Shown here piece by piece: positions 34,611 through 46,955 of a stretch of DNA of 64,000 nt. Source of the stretch: Psococerastis gibbosa (lineage: Eukaryota > Arthropoda > Insecta > Psocodea > Psocidae); NCBI GenBank assembly GCA_963971405.1, contig OZ020485.1, positions 39,119,469 through 39,183,468 of the forward strand, given 5' to 3'. Under the pieces are notes generated by a model. That model searched no databases and was not told the DNA's origin. It saw only the letters and a list, made by a program, of their open reading frames with translations. Both the position numbers and the translations under genes were made by a program. Within the stretch, counting starts at the first letter, position 1; the number at the start of each line of letters is the position of its first letter.

Positions 34611-35290
34611 TCCATAGATAGGAGAAACGGGGGTAGGGAAAGTACGGTAACTTGATTTTTTATAGCTGTTTTTAATACTTAATACAGTTATATAGGTTTA
34701 TACAATCGTCTCCTTTGTAACTTTGTAATATTTTGAACACATTATAATGAGAGTTAACTTTGTAAAATATAACATAAAAACATATCGTCAAGACCGGTTT
34801 CGACAGATTGTCATTCTCAAGACAGTTAACTACAAAAATATGTGGATTAGATATGATGGAATACAACATTTGTTTTTTTCGTTTTGAGTTTCCATTTGAT
34901 GGATTAGATTTTGATTTTTTCTAGAATAGTTTCAATTTTAACTCTACCGTGGCTTCTGGTGGAGCCAGAACCACAGCTGCTCGGCGCCATATTTTGACAA
35001 TTTTGCCCTATGGTCTATTCACTATTGTCATAAATTTTGTGCTCCTTATTCTTCCTTTACTTCTTCTTCAAGACTCCTTTCCATTTTTTGAAGGGTTAAA
35101 ATAATTGCGGACATCACTCGACCCTTTTCAGGTTAAACTTTTCTTGGCTACGGTAGCTGAAATAAGTCCGATTTCGCTTCCCAGGGCTGAGCTGCAGGCT
35201 GGACAGGTGGCGGATAGCGAAAAGGTCACCCGGTATGAATTTACTAATTAAATTGAAGTAGGTTTTCAAAAATTGTCAAGTAGTCTATTG
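34611..35290. other. No gene recognised; decayed hammerhead-like segment near 34780-34830
   Basis: On the minus strand UUGAGAA, an extra U, a GAC...GUC stem, GAAA and the self-complementary ACCGGU follow one another. The core has two changes and stem I does not close, so this is only a distant relative of the motif at 51273-51317. Confidence 0.25.
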
Positions 35291-35298
35291 TTTGCGCG

Positions 35299-35469
35299 GA
35301 AAGCCGTGCCCAGGTTTTGATTTCGGGGGGGGGGTCCAAAAAAAGTTTTTACGTAATTTATTAATGAATTATTGGATAAATTCTTCAAACCATACAGGTT
35401 TACATACAAAAATTTATTTCGGAGGGGGGTCCGGACCCCATGGACCACCCCCCTGGGCACGGCCATGAA
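35299..35469. mobile_element. hAT-like MITE (171 bp)
   Basis: The exact 8-bp repeat TTTGCGCG lies at 35291-35298 and 35470-35477. GCCGTGCCCAGG near the left end pairs with CCTGGGCACGGCC near the right. The outermost two to four bases do not pair, so the ends may have decayed. G- and C-runs lie just inside. The family ends resemble 59590-59773. Confidence 0.75.
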
Positions 35470-35654
35470 TTTGCGCGTTCTGACAAGTTTTGAACACTAT
35501 CATACTGTAATTAAAGCTGTTAAGGTCAATGATCATAGCAACAGAGTAGACATTGTCAGACTACTCTATTAGCGTGCTGCAGCAAATTCAAAGTATCAAT
35601 AAGAAGCTCTGCGTTTCCACTAAATTGCAGTTGCATTGTATGTTCGAAATTCGG

Positions 35655-35790
35655 TCAAGAAAAATCAGAACTTGGCGGGATTGGAACCCTTAACCTACGC
35701 CTTACCGGAGCGTCGTGTTATCACTACACGGCAAGGCATAGATCGTGGGTTCGAACCCCGCCAAGTCCAGATATTTCTTTATTCACAAAT
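35655..35790. mobile_element. SINE-C fold-back remnant
   Basis: CTTGGCGGGATTGGAACCC on the left and GGGTTCGAACCCCGCCAAG on the right are inverted tRNA-like halves joined near 35720-35740. Neither strand gives a complete cloverleaf. It looks like an inverted dimer (see 56285-56810) that lost its middle. Confidence 0.6.
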
Positions 35791-36743
35791 TTTGGTTACA
35801 ACTTCAACCTAAGTCTAATTTAAAATGTATAATTGGCATTAGATGTTAGATCGTTATAATAAACATGAAATGATATGGTCATTGTGAAAAATAGAGCAAC
35901 CAACAATGCCAGCTTTTTTTAGAAAATATCAAGAGCGCGAAAAGGATGGGAACTTGGACACCATTAATCTTCATAAGCGCCGCCACTTTTGTACGACCTC
36001 CCATCAAATATAAAGGGCTGAAACTGAGTCCAAAAACTTAAGAGGACATAACTGCTTGCTGACAGGTCATGTGATAAGTAGGACGAGAATTCATTAATTT
36101 CGAATTCTGATGAAATTGCTCTTGCTATGTACGGCGTATAAGTAGTCTTAAACAAGGTGCCCCACATGTTAATTTAATTATCAGTATTTTAGTCTCATCA
36201 ACGAAATTAACATGGGAAATGAATAGCTTTTCGCTATATAAGCAATCTAAGGAGAAATCACAGTGCAGCAGGGAAAAGGAACTAAAATATTTATGAATTT
36301 GTTTTAAAATTCCGTAGGGTTGTTCAGTTCCCGGTAGCTGTGAATCAATCGTGCCTTGAGGAATGGTGGCCCGTCTCTGTGGGTAAAATATCACCGTCCT
36401 TAAACATGTGCCACATTCCTTCTCCTACAAGGAAATTTTGTTGGCAAATGTTTGTCACTTAAGCCTGCTTTTCCATTAGCTCGTCGAATTTTGTTATAAT
36501 GATCAAAAAAGGAACATTCATATCACACCAATTGCAGTATAAAAAACAAGAATAGTTATATTAATTGTTCTTCTTCTTCATCTTCTTTATGTTCCTTGTA
36601 AGTACCCTCTCCAGGGTGTCAACTCCGGGGTGACTCTCAATTCATACATAACACAATTGCTTTTTGCTCGGGCACGAGTTGAACTATGAAACTTATATAG
36701 CGCCAAGATTTCGAGCTTAAACATACTATGACATGAATAAGGG
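35791..36743. other. No gene recognised
   Basis: AT-rich. Nothing recognised. Confidence 0.4.
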
Positions 36744-36776
36744 GACCTCCTGATTATAGTGGATTCCGAACCACTT
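36744..36776 (-). repeat. SINE-H core fragment
   Basis: CCTGATTATAGTGGATTCCG and GAACCACTTG match the SINE-H core exactly, but the flanks do not. Confidence 0.55.
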
Positions 36777-36889
36777 GTAAGCTTTATTAATTAATTATTT
36801 AGAAAACTCTCAATCATAAGATGGCTGAAATTATAGACTCTAATGTAGTAACATACATAGAAAAAGAAATAATTTTAACTTAAGTTAGC

Positions 36890-37038
36890 AACCTAGAAGC
36901 GTCAATTAGTCAATTCAATATTGCAGTATTACATGGTATATAAAACTGGCATTAAACTAACTTAGATTGAAGGGGTAATCTCCTCCTTATAACAGAAATT
37001 AGAGGATTTAAAAAAACTGGACTTTGCGGGATTCGAAT
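36890..37038. mobile_element. SINE-C end fragment
   Basis: TTGCAGTATTACATGGTATA, GAAATTAGAGG and ACTGGACTTTGCGGGATTCG match the outer part of the family. The match stops abruptly within the B-box region, where an unrelated open frame begins. Confidence 0.55.
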
Positions 37039-37299
37039 ACACCTTCAAGAAAAGGGCACAGGCAAAATCAAATTTATACGACAGACTCATCAGAAAACAA
37101 TACGATACTGGAGTAGAGAGGCTGGTCTGCGCAGACCCCGGTGCTAGAATAGCCACGCCCAAAATGTTTGCCAAGTCGGAACTAACAATGTTGTTGGTTC
37201 CTGGATTTTTGGCCAACACTGTAGTACATACTATACAGTACATTGCTAAACCTAATAAACCTCTCGAAACCTATTTAAACCTCTCTAAACCTCGCTTCT
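37039..37299 (+). other. Unrecognised open reading frame
   Basis: Open for about 86 codons without an early ATG, containing LYDRLIRKQYDTGVERLVCA and DPGARIATPKMFAKSELTML, then a low-complexity end (KPNKP, LNLSKP). The first part has a coding-like mix of residues and could be an exon or a transposon protein fragment. No family was recognised. It abuts a broken SINE-C at 37038. Confidence 0.3.
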
Positions 37300-38796
37300 A
37301 ATGTACACCATAAAATTATATAGGTACAGTGTATAGAGTCATTGTACCACACCTTGTAGCCACTTATTGGGTTTCATGTCTCAGCCTTAGAGAAGTCTTA
37401 TATTGGCAGATTGTGAAGAAGGAAGTATACGAATGAAAGACGATGGGTCCTTTCAGACCTTTGAATCACTTCATTGCTCTGACAGAGTTTTCCAGTATTC
37501 CTTTCATAAATTTTTTCTTATCTTCATTACTGTGCTGTAATACGTGGAAATCTGCTTTAGCTGGATGTTTTGCAAGAGAATCATACTGATAGTGTAGAAA
37601 TAGCTATTAAATATGATTTAGTATGACGATGTTCACATATGATGACATAATATTACACGGAGAAAATAAAATCTATGTTCGACATGCCTTTGGTTGATCT
37701 CATCAATAAAGCGACACTGAGCTGCAGAGTCGCAGGAATGTGGAAAGGGTGTGGAGTAATTAAAGTGGAAAGAACATATTCCTTATAACAGAAATTACTG
37801 ATTTAAAATGACAATAAATGACATAAAGCAAAATTTCAAAGCAACAAAAAAATTCATTAAAAGGATTCCATCCATTGATTTTTTGAATGTGTCGACCCGC
37901 GTTTATTCCATTCAACCACGGAGCAATTTGGCAGACTGGCTACTAGTATTAACTCAGCTATTAGTTTTTAGAAATAAATATAAAGGTATTAAGCTTTCAG
38001 CAGTTTCGCATCTACACATTTCAGTTTCCATGAGGAGCATGTATGCAAAAGGCGGTTTGTCACTGTAAGTGCATGAGAGACAAAAAACCTTCTCAAATCT
38101 CAATGTTTCTACATTATGAGCTTTAATATTTTAATTAATATTCTTTGTGACTATACTCGTTTTGCACCAAACTAACATTTGTATTTTGTAGCAGGCAATG
38201 CGAAGAATTCCAGTGATACCACCGACTCAAAAATTATCTTTTTATGACAAATCGCCTTTGACGATGTTGGATACACAAAATGTGTATTTGTATCATTTAA
38301 TGATAACCTCTAAGTTAGTAGGCCTACCTACTTTTAATCCAAGAGACACCAGCATAGATTCAGTGAAATAGATTAATATTATTTGGATGAAATGGAATTG
38401 AGATAGCAATATTGTCTGGAGGGAAAAGAAGTAGTCATAAATATGTGAAAAACACAGAGGAAAGACTTTGAGATCAGCCCGGAAGGAAACAGCATTTTTT
38501 GGAGTTGGAGTATTTTAGACCGGTTGGTATCCCGGGCATGAACCCATTAACGCGGCTCTATTCATCTTTTGACGTGCGTTGATTCATTTTTGTTAAAAAG
38601 TCCCAGCTGCGTTTTGCTACCCCCCAATCTCTCCTTTTCACCCTTGATCATTTTTTTTTTTTTGAACGGTGCCGTAGGCTTCCATAGAAATCAAATAAAT
38701 GTTTGTTCATTAATTTTTTCTCTAAAAGGATTTTACGTACTTGATTAGGTACATAAGTATAAACAACGTATATCAGTGTTCTTAAATGTGGCTCAT
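37300..38796. other. No gene recognised
   Basis: An 86-codon plus-strand frame at 37808-38068 has no recognisable motif. The rest is AT-rich. Confidence 0.35.
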
Positions 38797-39027
38797 TGAT
38801 TTGCCAACTGTTTCAACTGCAAAAATCCAATTTTTTTATTGTAACATCAACAATTTTCAATTCCGCCCCCTTTTTACGTCCAATCGCCATATCTGCAAGC
38901 CTGTAAAAAAAGTTGAAAATTTTCTGTCTAAAGTGTACGAGATACTTAGGGTAAAACCACTGGAAAAAACTTTGGAACGCTCTTCTGCAAAGTTAACATT
39001 ATGCAGTTAGAACAGTTGGCAAATCAA
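38797..39027. mobile_element. TIR element sharing an internal block with 9272-9642
   Basis: TTGATTTGCCAACTGTT at the left (first bases 38797) pairs with AACAGTTGGCAAATCAA at the right. The interior ACGTCCAATCGCCATATCTG and AAGCCTGTAAAAAAA is the inverted counterpart of a block in the 9272-9642 element, although the termini are unrelated. Confidence 0.7.
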
Positions 39028-39371
39028 GGAACTATGTGTACTTACCTCTACCGTGGAGACAAATATGGTCGTCGTCAAAGTTATTAAATTTCAAAACAGG
39101 TAAATCCTGTGCAAATACTACTGTACGGGTTTTAGGTTGTTCGCTTATATTGTAATACATAAGCTGCTGGTGGTCGCACGTTGGGTTGATCTGCATTGCA
39201 TTATCGACCGTAGTACTAGCCTGAAAACTGAACCTGTAGTAATTTTCCTATAGTAGCTTTTCCTAGTGCAAGCCACCAACCTACCAGAAGTTATGGATTT
39301 AAAAATATATATTTCTATAGAATTCAAAAATTCTAATAATCTAATAATAAATTTAGAATTTTTGTACCTAC

Positions 39372-39850
39372 TGCAGGACTCGTATCTGTACTTGGTTAAG
39401 TCATGCTTTCACCTGTTTCAGTGCGTCAATGGTAAGCTTGTCTCAGCTTATCCATTTTCGCATTTGTAGCCAGTGTAGGTTGACATCAAGAACGATCGAC
39501 TTCGATGGCCAGGTGGTAACGTGCTTACACTTATGTGAGTCTTTACACGCCATGCGATCGGAGACGTGTCGTAGCTCAACACAGGTACTAACCTACAGAG
39601 GCGACTGAAGAGGTCAATCGGATACATTCATTAAATTGTTTGTATGCGATTAATCTTTTATAAAAAAAAACATAAAAAAAAAAAATACGTAGGCTATACC
39701 AGTTTGCCAATGGCCAAAAAATTCAAAACGGAAACAATACAAATAATGTCCGAAATCAATGGGGTCGTTGGCATTGGACAAGGGACCGATGGGCCATTTT
39801 AAGTAGGCCTGGGTCCATAAAAATTCATTAAGAAAAAACTGAACTGAATA
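39372..39850 (-). repeat. Repeat J copy, interrupted by SINE-A
   Basis: The right part of J lies at 39372-39480 (CTTGGTTAAGTCATGC to TGTAGGTTGACATC) and the left part at 39695-39850 (CCAGTTTGCCAATGGCC to CCTGGGTCCATAAAAA). A SINE-A with its A-rich tail lies between them. Confidence 0.8.
39487..39682 (+). mobile_element. SINE-A copy 5, inserted in repeat J
   Basis: Begins ATCGACTTCGATGGCCAGG. The A box is TGGCCAGGTGGTAACGTG and the body matches 19411-19600. The tail is an A-rich stretch of about 28 bases, consistent with retroposition. Its location splits a minus-strand J copy, so it arrived later than J. Confidence 0.8.
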
Positions 39851-39863
39851 GTACGCTACTGTA

Positions 39864-40244
39864 GCCCTATTATGGCGATTTGGGATTAACATAATACCGG
39901 GGTTTATGTTTTAATAACGCATTAATAAAAGGTGTCACGTGACGGTGTTAAAATATGCTCAGGAAATTCAAATGAATAAATTATTGGAATGCAAGAGAAT
40001 GGTTGCATTGTTTTGAAGGAAATACTAATTAACAATAAAATGTAGGCCTACTGGTAGAATTTGGAAATATAATAAGAATTTTAATTAGTGTGTCTACGTC
40101 TAAGGGAGAAAAAATATAAAACTCACCAAAAATATAGCCGAGGATTAATTTATCAATTTGAATTTCGCGCGCATTTTGCACTCATATCTTTAAAACAATC
40201 GAATAAGCCCCGGTATTATGTTATACCCAAATCGGCATAATAAT
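39864..40244. mobile_element. Family F-type MITE, long form
   Basis: Ends CCCTATTATGGCGATTTGGG and the near complement AATCGGCATAATAATG. The interior (GTCACGTGACGGTGTTAAAA, TCTAAGGGAGAAAAA, CCCCGGTATTATG) parallels 25329-25732. Confidence 0.65.
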
Positions 40245-40919
40245 GTTGAAATCCCAATCGAGTTAGAGTAATTGAATAATGCCATAATATAAATTTTCAT
40301 GATTTTCTAAGAGATTAATACGACTAATATTATTTTATCTGATTAATGAAAGTTGGTAAAACAAAGTACTTTGCGAAGTGTGTGCATTAAAGTATGACTG
40401 ACGGCCGGCACTCGGCCAGCTTCTTTCTTGCCTAGCCAACTTTCTCCAAATCCGCCAAAGTTGCCCACAATCCAATTTTCGGTTGGTATCCATACTGTTT
40501 GCTACATAAATCCAAACTAATCACATTACCCAACCCAAATAAGTCGAGAGAAACTTTCTGGGGGCAGGTTCTATTTTTATTCATTTTCCCACGTTTTCGG
40601 AAGCTCCCCCAATTCATCTGAATTTGATCGCAGAATCCTTTTCTTGTTGGCTATGGCAACATCTGCGGGTTTTTTTAAACCAAACATTTTCATCTCTGAT
40701 TTAATTTCAAGTTTTGTCAAAGTTCAAAAAGGTAATTTTCCATGAATTTTTTTTATTTAGAAAACGAGCAATTGAGAGTTCTTGATTTTTTACACGAAAT
40801 CGCAACGGTTTCCTTCAATTATTTTCATTAATTGGGGCAAATTCTATAATGCTCCGATAAAATTAACCATTATATAGGTCACCTGTGTTATAGGCTACTT
40901 CAGTCCTTTACTTTCCAAC
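40245..40919. other. No gene recognised
   Basis: AT-rich. Nothing recognised. Confidence 0.4.
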
Positions 40920-41140
40920 TGAAATTAGAGAACATAGAAAAACTGGACTTGGCGGGATTCGAACCCACGATCTATGGCAACCGGGACGTCGTCTTAAACG
41001 ATTTTTTTTATATCCTCTAATTTTGGTTACAACGAGGAGGTTACCTCTTCAACCAAAGTTAATTTAATATCAGTGCTATACATACCATATAATACTGCAA
41101 TATAATTACTACGGTAGTAGGATAGCTGAAAATTTTTGCA
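40920..41140. mobile_element. SINE-C remnant
   Basis: GAAATTAGAGAACATAGAAA and ACTGGACTTGGCGGGATTCG lead into a broken tRNA-like part (minus strand) that ends at 41004. ATATCCTCTAATTTTGGTTA follows as the inverted end, then GCTATACATACCATATAATA. Confidence 0.6.
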
Positions 41141-41183
41141 TTGAAGAATTTTCAATGTCAGCAACATCAGTTCTCTATTGTCC

Positions 41184-41384
41184 GGACCTGTTGAGTAGTG
41201 GTAAACACTCCGACTTTCTCCCGAAAGGTTGTTGGTTCGAGTCCCACACACAGCTACATTTTCTGGCCACGCTTCGGAGAGCATGTAAAGCAGGCGGTCC
41301 CGGGCCTTCCTAGTTGAGTGTTATAGCCCTAACTCCGCTAGGTTGGCTTAGTAATAGAACAAAAAGTCAATATTTATTTTATAA
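41184..41384 (+). mobile_element. SINE-B copy
   Basis: GGACCTGTTGAGTAGTGG head and GGTTCGAGTCC B box, ending in an AT-rich tail. About 20 bases shorter in the middle than the copy at 12173. Confidence 0.8.
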
Positions 41385-42169
41385 CTATACTTTCCAGAAT
41401 TTTTTTTATCACACTTCGAGGGTATGAGAAAACGAACTGTATCATAATTAGTGCAAATTTCGCTATAACTGGATTTTCGAAAAACACACAAGAGAAAATA
41501 CGGTACTGTATTTAATACAAAGCGAGCATTGCATTGAGGAAGTACCAAGCTAAGAATGGTGAAAACAATCCTTAAGCCGGTGCTGGGCCATTTCCGGGAG
41601 TCATTCTCTACATAATGAAACACTCGAGCGCAAATCATTTCTACGCGGAAAACACCAAATTTTCCTCCCTCGCAAATTTTCTTTTAGAGGGAATTTATGG
41701 GTGAGTTGCCGTTGAATTCAGTTTAATCTCTTAATAATGGATATTCCTGCCTCTAGGTCTTCAATTTTTACTTGACAGAATTTTCGTTCACTTATTAAAT
41801 ATCGAGACTAAAATAATCTGTCCTTGCTTGCTTTCAGCAGTTCCCATGCTATTGTATCAACATTGGGTTAGGTTCCTGTTTATCTTCTAAAATTATTGTT
41901 TAGGCTTACAGTTATGCAGGGTTAATATTTAAAATATCGCCACATAGTTAAATAACTTACAGTACGTTTGTACTATTAATACGAGGAAACAAGTTCATTT
42001 TTTTAAAAATAAATTATACAGATTTATAATGCTCGTAATTTTTAGGAAAATAGCTTAGGTATTTGGAAAAATAGGAATTATATAGGCTATAAGCCTATAA
42101 TGTATACATGTACTACGTACACTGCACTGTATGTGGTACTGTACCGCGAACAGTAATTTAATTGTAATA
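41385..42169. other. No gene recognised
   Basis: A 96-codon minus-strand frame (41348-41638) overlaps the SINE tail and has no recognised motif. Confidence 0.35.
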
Positions 42170-42372
42170 AAATAAAATAAATAAAATAAATAAGGACTTT
42201 TTGTTCTATTACTAAGCCAACCTAGCGGAGTTAGGGCTATAAAGCCCGGGACCGCCTGCTTTACATGCCCACCGAAGCATGGCCAGAAAATGTAGCAAGT
42301 GTAGGACTCGAACCAACAACCTTTCGGGTGAAAGTTGGAGTCCGTACCACCACTCTACATGTCCTGACATGT
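42170..42372 (-). mobile_element. SINE-B copy
   Basis: AAATAAAATAAATAAGG tail at the low end, body with CCAACCTAGCGGAGTTAGG, ending at CTACATGTCCTGACATG. It lacks the CTCTCTTACACTCAAC segment present in 4232-4447. Confidence 0.85.
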
Positions 42373-43012
42373 AATGCCATTTTACGTTAAGTGAATGCAG
42401 TAAGTAAAACAGTGCTGTATATATTATGGTTTTACTATACTGTATGCCATCTTCTTCTTTAAATGCTTCTCGCGCTAATCATGGCAATCGGAACCTTGGA
42501 GACTGCTGCTCTTGCCAAACCACTGTCTCAGGTTTTCCAACCAGGTTGTTCTTCTTTCTTCCCTTGGACTATAGCATACGGAAAGGAGTAGGTGATATTT
42601 TGGTCTCATGGCCCAAGTACAATACAATACAATATATATTTCCTTTAAATTATACAATACATGTAAAGTATAAGATAAAATCGTCAGAGTATCGTCAAAA
42701 TCAGGTAGTTCTGTCATTGTCATTGTGCTAGTGCCTCAGTGACAGTGTAGAAAGCTTTCCCTAATAGATGGCTTCTAAGCAATTTAGGGAAGTTAGAAGC
42801 ATTTCTCGCCGCTCTCAGTTCAATCGGGAGTTTTCTAAGGTAGGCGAAACCTTATAGTATAGGATCCAGTGGCTCACACATGGCTGTGCGTGGCGCTGGC
42901 CTAACAATGTCTCCCCGTTGTCTCGTGTTGTTGGTGTGAGTGTCCCCGTTTTGTTTAAATGGCCCCCACACCTCAGGCTTTACTTACTTTTTACTTTTTC
43001 CGCGCCATTTCC
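42373..43012. other. No gene recognised
   Basis: Contains a short (ACAAT)n run near 42620. The last bases before 43013 (TACTTTTTACTTTTT on the plus strand) are the tail of the RTE-like fragment. Confidence 0.4.
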
Positions 43013-43727
43013 TCATGGAGGGTCGGCGGCAGAGCTGCGGCGATTCCAGGCGTCCCCCCTTGTGAGCCCGGTTTCTTGCAGGTCGCTTACAATTTTCCTC
43101 TCCAGGGTGAGCTTTGGGCGCCCACGTGCTCGGCGTCCAGGTACCATCGCCTCTCCCACTCTTCGTATAAGCGCTGATGCCTCTCTTCTTTGCACTTGTC
43201 CCCACCAGCTGAGCCTCTTCCCTCTTAGTTTTTGGACCACGTCCGTTGTTCGCATTTCTTCCCGAATGTCCTCGTTTCTGCGCCTGTCATTTAATGTTAC
43301 GCCACATGCCCTCCGCAGCATCCTCATCTCCGCTACGTGGATCACTTGTTCTTCGCGTTTACGCACGGCCCAACACTCAGCGCCATATATCATACATGGC
43401 CTGACCACTTGTTTGTATATGCGACTTTTCAATTCCTTTGGCATCCTTCTGTCAGTCAGAACCGCGGACATCTCTCGAAACTTGGCCCACCCCGCAGCAG
43501 TACGCGCCTTCACATCGTCATCGCAGCCTCCGTTTTCGCCAATCGTGCTGCCTAGGTACTTAAATTTCCCTACTTTGTTTAGCTGATGGTTAGCAACGCT
43601 TATGCTACCGGGAGTCTGCTTAACGCACTCCATGTATTCTGTCTTGCCTCTGTTGACCTTTAGGCCTTCGTCCTCCAGCGTTTTCACCCATTTGGCTAGC
43701 TCAGCTTCAGCTTCCTGTCGGCTTTCT
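43013..43727 (-). pseudogene. RTE-like reverse transcriptase C-terminal part (~238 codons, open)
   Basis: Open minus-strand frame ending at a stop at 43013-43015. It reads LKVNRGKTEYMEC, FKYLGSTIGENGG, GWAKFREMSAVLTDRRMP, then ELKSRIYKQVVRPCMIYGAE, VAEMRMLRRACGVTLNDRR and GRRARGRPKLTLERK. These are the thumb and post-RT blocks of RTE-type non-LTR retrotransposons. The palm with the catalytic FADD motif and the endonuclease are missing, so it is 5'-truncated and inactive. The frame reaches upstream of the first ATG, to about 43727 (ESRQEAEAELAKWVK). The AAAAAGTAAAAAGTAAG-type tail follows. The intact frame suggests recent insertion. It is not a host gene. Confidence 0.85.
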
Positions 43728-44065
43728 GTACTTATTATTTATATATTTAAGATATGTAAGATGCAGCTAAATATGTACAGATTTGGGGCTGTCATGATTT
43801 TTAATGACTATGTTACTATCCGTTTCTTAACCGTCTGTAGCAACTAAGTTTCTTTATCCACTCGCCTCAGGACCTCAGCATTATGGACAACAATTGGGAC
43901 TACATAACATTTCATCATTCGTAATCTAAGGTACAACCGCAGATTCAAACCCCGAAGTACTTTCTGCATTTTGATGGAAAAAATTCGAGCTTGTTCACTG
44001 CGGCTGCCAATTTCTTGACTCACCTCCCACTCATTGTTTACAATGCACTCGAGGTCCCGGTAATG
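43728..44065. other. No gene recognised
   Basis: Nothing recognised. Confidence 0.4.
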
Positions 44066-44073
44066 TTTACAGG

Positions 44074-44906
44074 CAGAGGCGGCCTTAGGCGCTTATTCCA
44101 CCAACATCAATAGTGATAGTAAATGTAGTATTGGCGGAAATTTGAATTTTACTCTATGCCATAGTCAAAATTGATCAATGATCACAGAGTAAAATCACGC
44201 GTTGCAAACAATAACAAACTAAAAAGGCGGCATGGGATATGTTAAGTACAAACATTTTATATTTTACTGTTTATAAAACAATTTTCATCCATTAAACAGA
44301 TCGGTGAAGGTTGATCTTACTTCGGATCTCCTACTATTATTAGGTTTTATTAAAAATAATAAGTGTACGAAGAAAACAAATACAAACAAAATTTCAAAAA
44401 ACAAATGCAAACAAATTTCAAAAATTTGGTGCATACGTGTCATTAGAAGAAAAGTGATCAATAGTTGAAAAAACCAGTGGAATGGCGTGTATCAATGAAA
44501 AATTCAAATGAATTTCCGTCAATACTACATTTACTATCACTATTGACGTTCATGGAATAAGCGCCTTAGTAGGGTGTGCAAGCAGGTCAATTGCCCGAGG
44601 CCTAGCACTTGCAGTGGCCTCGCGCAACAAGCCCAAGCAAATTTTGAAAAAAATATAGATTTGTATAACTATATTTTTTTATTTAAAACTTTTGAAGCAT
44701 AGCAATTATTGTCTCTAAAAAACGTCAGACCATTAGCTTAGAGACTTAGGGCCTCCCAGAAAAACTGAATATACCAAGTTAATACTAAAAAAGGTACTAT
44801 TAGTGGATAAACTTACAAATAACTAAATCAAACAACCAGCTGACCTATTTTCGCATCACATGCTTTTCACGAAGGACAAAGGCTGCAATGGGTAAGGCCG
44901 CCACTG
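44074..44906. mobile_element. hAT-like element split by a family D MITE
   Basis: The exact 8-bp duplication TTTACAGG lies at 44066-44073 and 44907-44914. The ends are CAGAGGCGGCCTTA and TAAGGCCGCCACTG (13 of 14 bases paired). The host element is ~350 bp once the insert at 44088-44565 is removed. No transposase frame was found. Confidence 0.9.
44088..44565. mobile_element. PIF/Harbinger-like MITE, family D copy (478 bp), nested
   Basis: TTA is duplicated at 44085-44087 and 44566-44568. The ends are GGCGCTTATTCCACCAACAT and the near complement. The interior has TTTTACTCTATGCCATAGTC and ATTGATCAATGATCACAGAG, also seen in 48334-48761. It inserted into the left end of the surrounding hAT-like element. 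Confidence 0.9.
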
Positions 44907-44914
44907 TTTACAGG

Positions 44915-45656
44915 TACCTACTACACGCACATACCTACTGCAAACCTACAGCAGAACAATTTTTTATAAGAAACAAAATGAAGTCTGGAAAAATCCTGCA
45001 GTACCTACAGCGGGGAAACTATAAAATCGTTGGTAATAAAGGAAATTCTTGATGAACAACGCAACCATTTTACGAGGTCATCATCGTTTGTCGTTGGAAA
45101 CCAGCATCATCCTCCTACAATACAGCCGAGTACCTTCTTATCGTCCAAATCATTTCCATAAACTCAGCAGTAGAAGTTCTTTTGTCATAAATCCTTGCCT
45201 CGAGCACTTACTTTTATAACCCAAATAAAACCCGAGTGATGACAAACACTGTAAGTTTTTTTTTTTAAATCTCCAACACAACGGATGTCATATCCGCATT
45301 CAAGTTTTCAAGTTGGCCAGGAAACTTTAATGTGTAAAAAGAGCATAGACGTGCCAACTCTGCAGGGCTCCATCCTGTAGAATTAAGATTGAAATGGACT
45401 TCTCCAACAAAGAATATAAACTTTACTTGTCAGCACACCTCAATGTAGAAGTTTTCAGGAAATACTATAGAAGTTATAAATTTTTCTCGCACTCAATGAT
45501 ACAGCATGAAACCTTATTTTATTAATACTGATATTAAATGTTAATACAATTTTATTTTTCACATTATTATTGATTTTATATACATGGGTTGCTTATCACG
45601 TCTCAAGTTTACACTGAAATTTAACATTTCCGAGTAATGTATGCTACATAGGTACC
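44915..45656. other. No gene recognised
   Basis: AT-rich. Nothing recognised. Confidence 0.4.
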
Positions 45657-46020
45657 AATAAGGCCAACGGCCTTACCATGTTGAATCCACTAGAGCAGAG
45701 CATGTTTCAAACTACGGTAAACTTGGTACTGTGCACAGCGTTGGCAGGGGACTATGGTGGGAGATAGTAACGCACTGTGACTATACCAGTCGTCAGTCTG
45801 CGTGCGTGTCGAGTCCTGGTCACCTCCGATTTAATCGTGTGACTTTACCGTGTTCCCCAAGTGGTTCGGAATCCACTATAATCAGGATTTTCAGTCAACT
45901 CCCCTTTCCCCGAGGTGTACCTAAACTTAACAAACAGACTCACTTCGCCCGCCAGGCTGACAGGGTAGCTTAAAGCAGAAATGCTGAAAGCAGGCGTTAG
46001 AAACAACAACAACAACAACA
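45657..46020 (+). mobile_element. SINE-H copy, sense, with (AAC)n tail
   Basis: The only sense-strand copy, showing the 3' end: GCTGAAAGCAGGCGTTAGAA followed by AAC repeated eight times. The head has GGGAGATAGTAACGCACTG and GTGTCGAGTCCTGG, one base from a tRNA B box (GGTTCGAGTCC). A tRNA origin is therefore likely but not proven. Confidence 0.75.
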
Positions 46021-46073
46021 ACACATATGTACCAATATACGATATTGAATTGTATTTGCACGCTAGGGATCTA

Positions 46074-46880
<807 letters not shown>

Positions 46881-46955
46881 CGACACAAGTACAGTCAAAA
46901 TGGCAAAGGATCTAAATTTGGATTAAGTTTTCTCGCAATGCAGTGGATCATAAAG

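Noticed and set aside
42918-43586. 222-codon plus-strand frame
   Set aside because: Shadow of the RTE-like frame on the opposite strand, which has clear family motifs.
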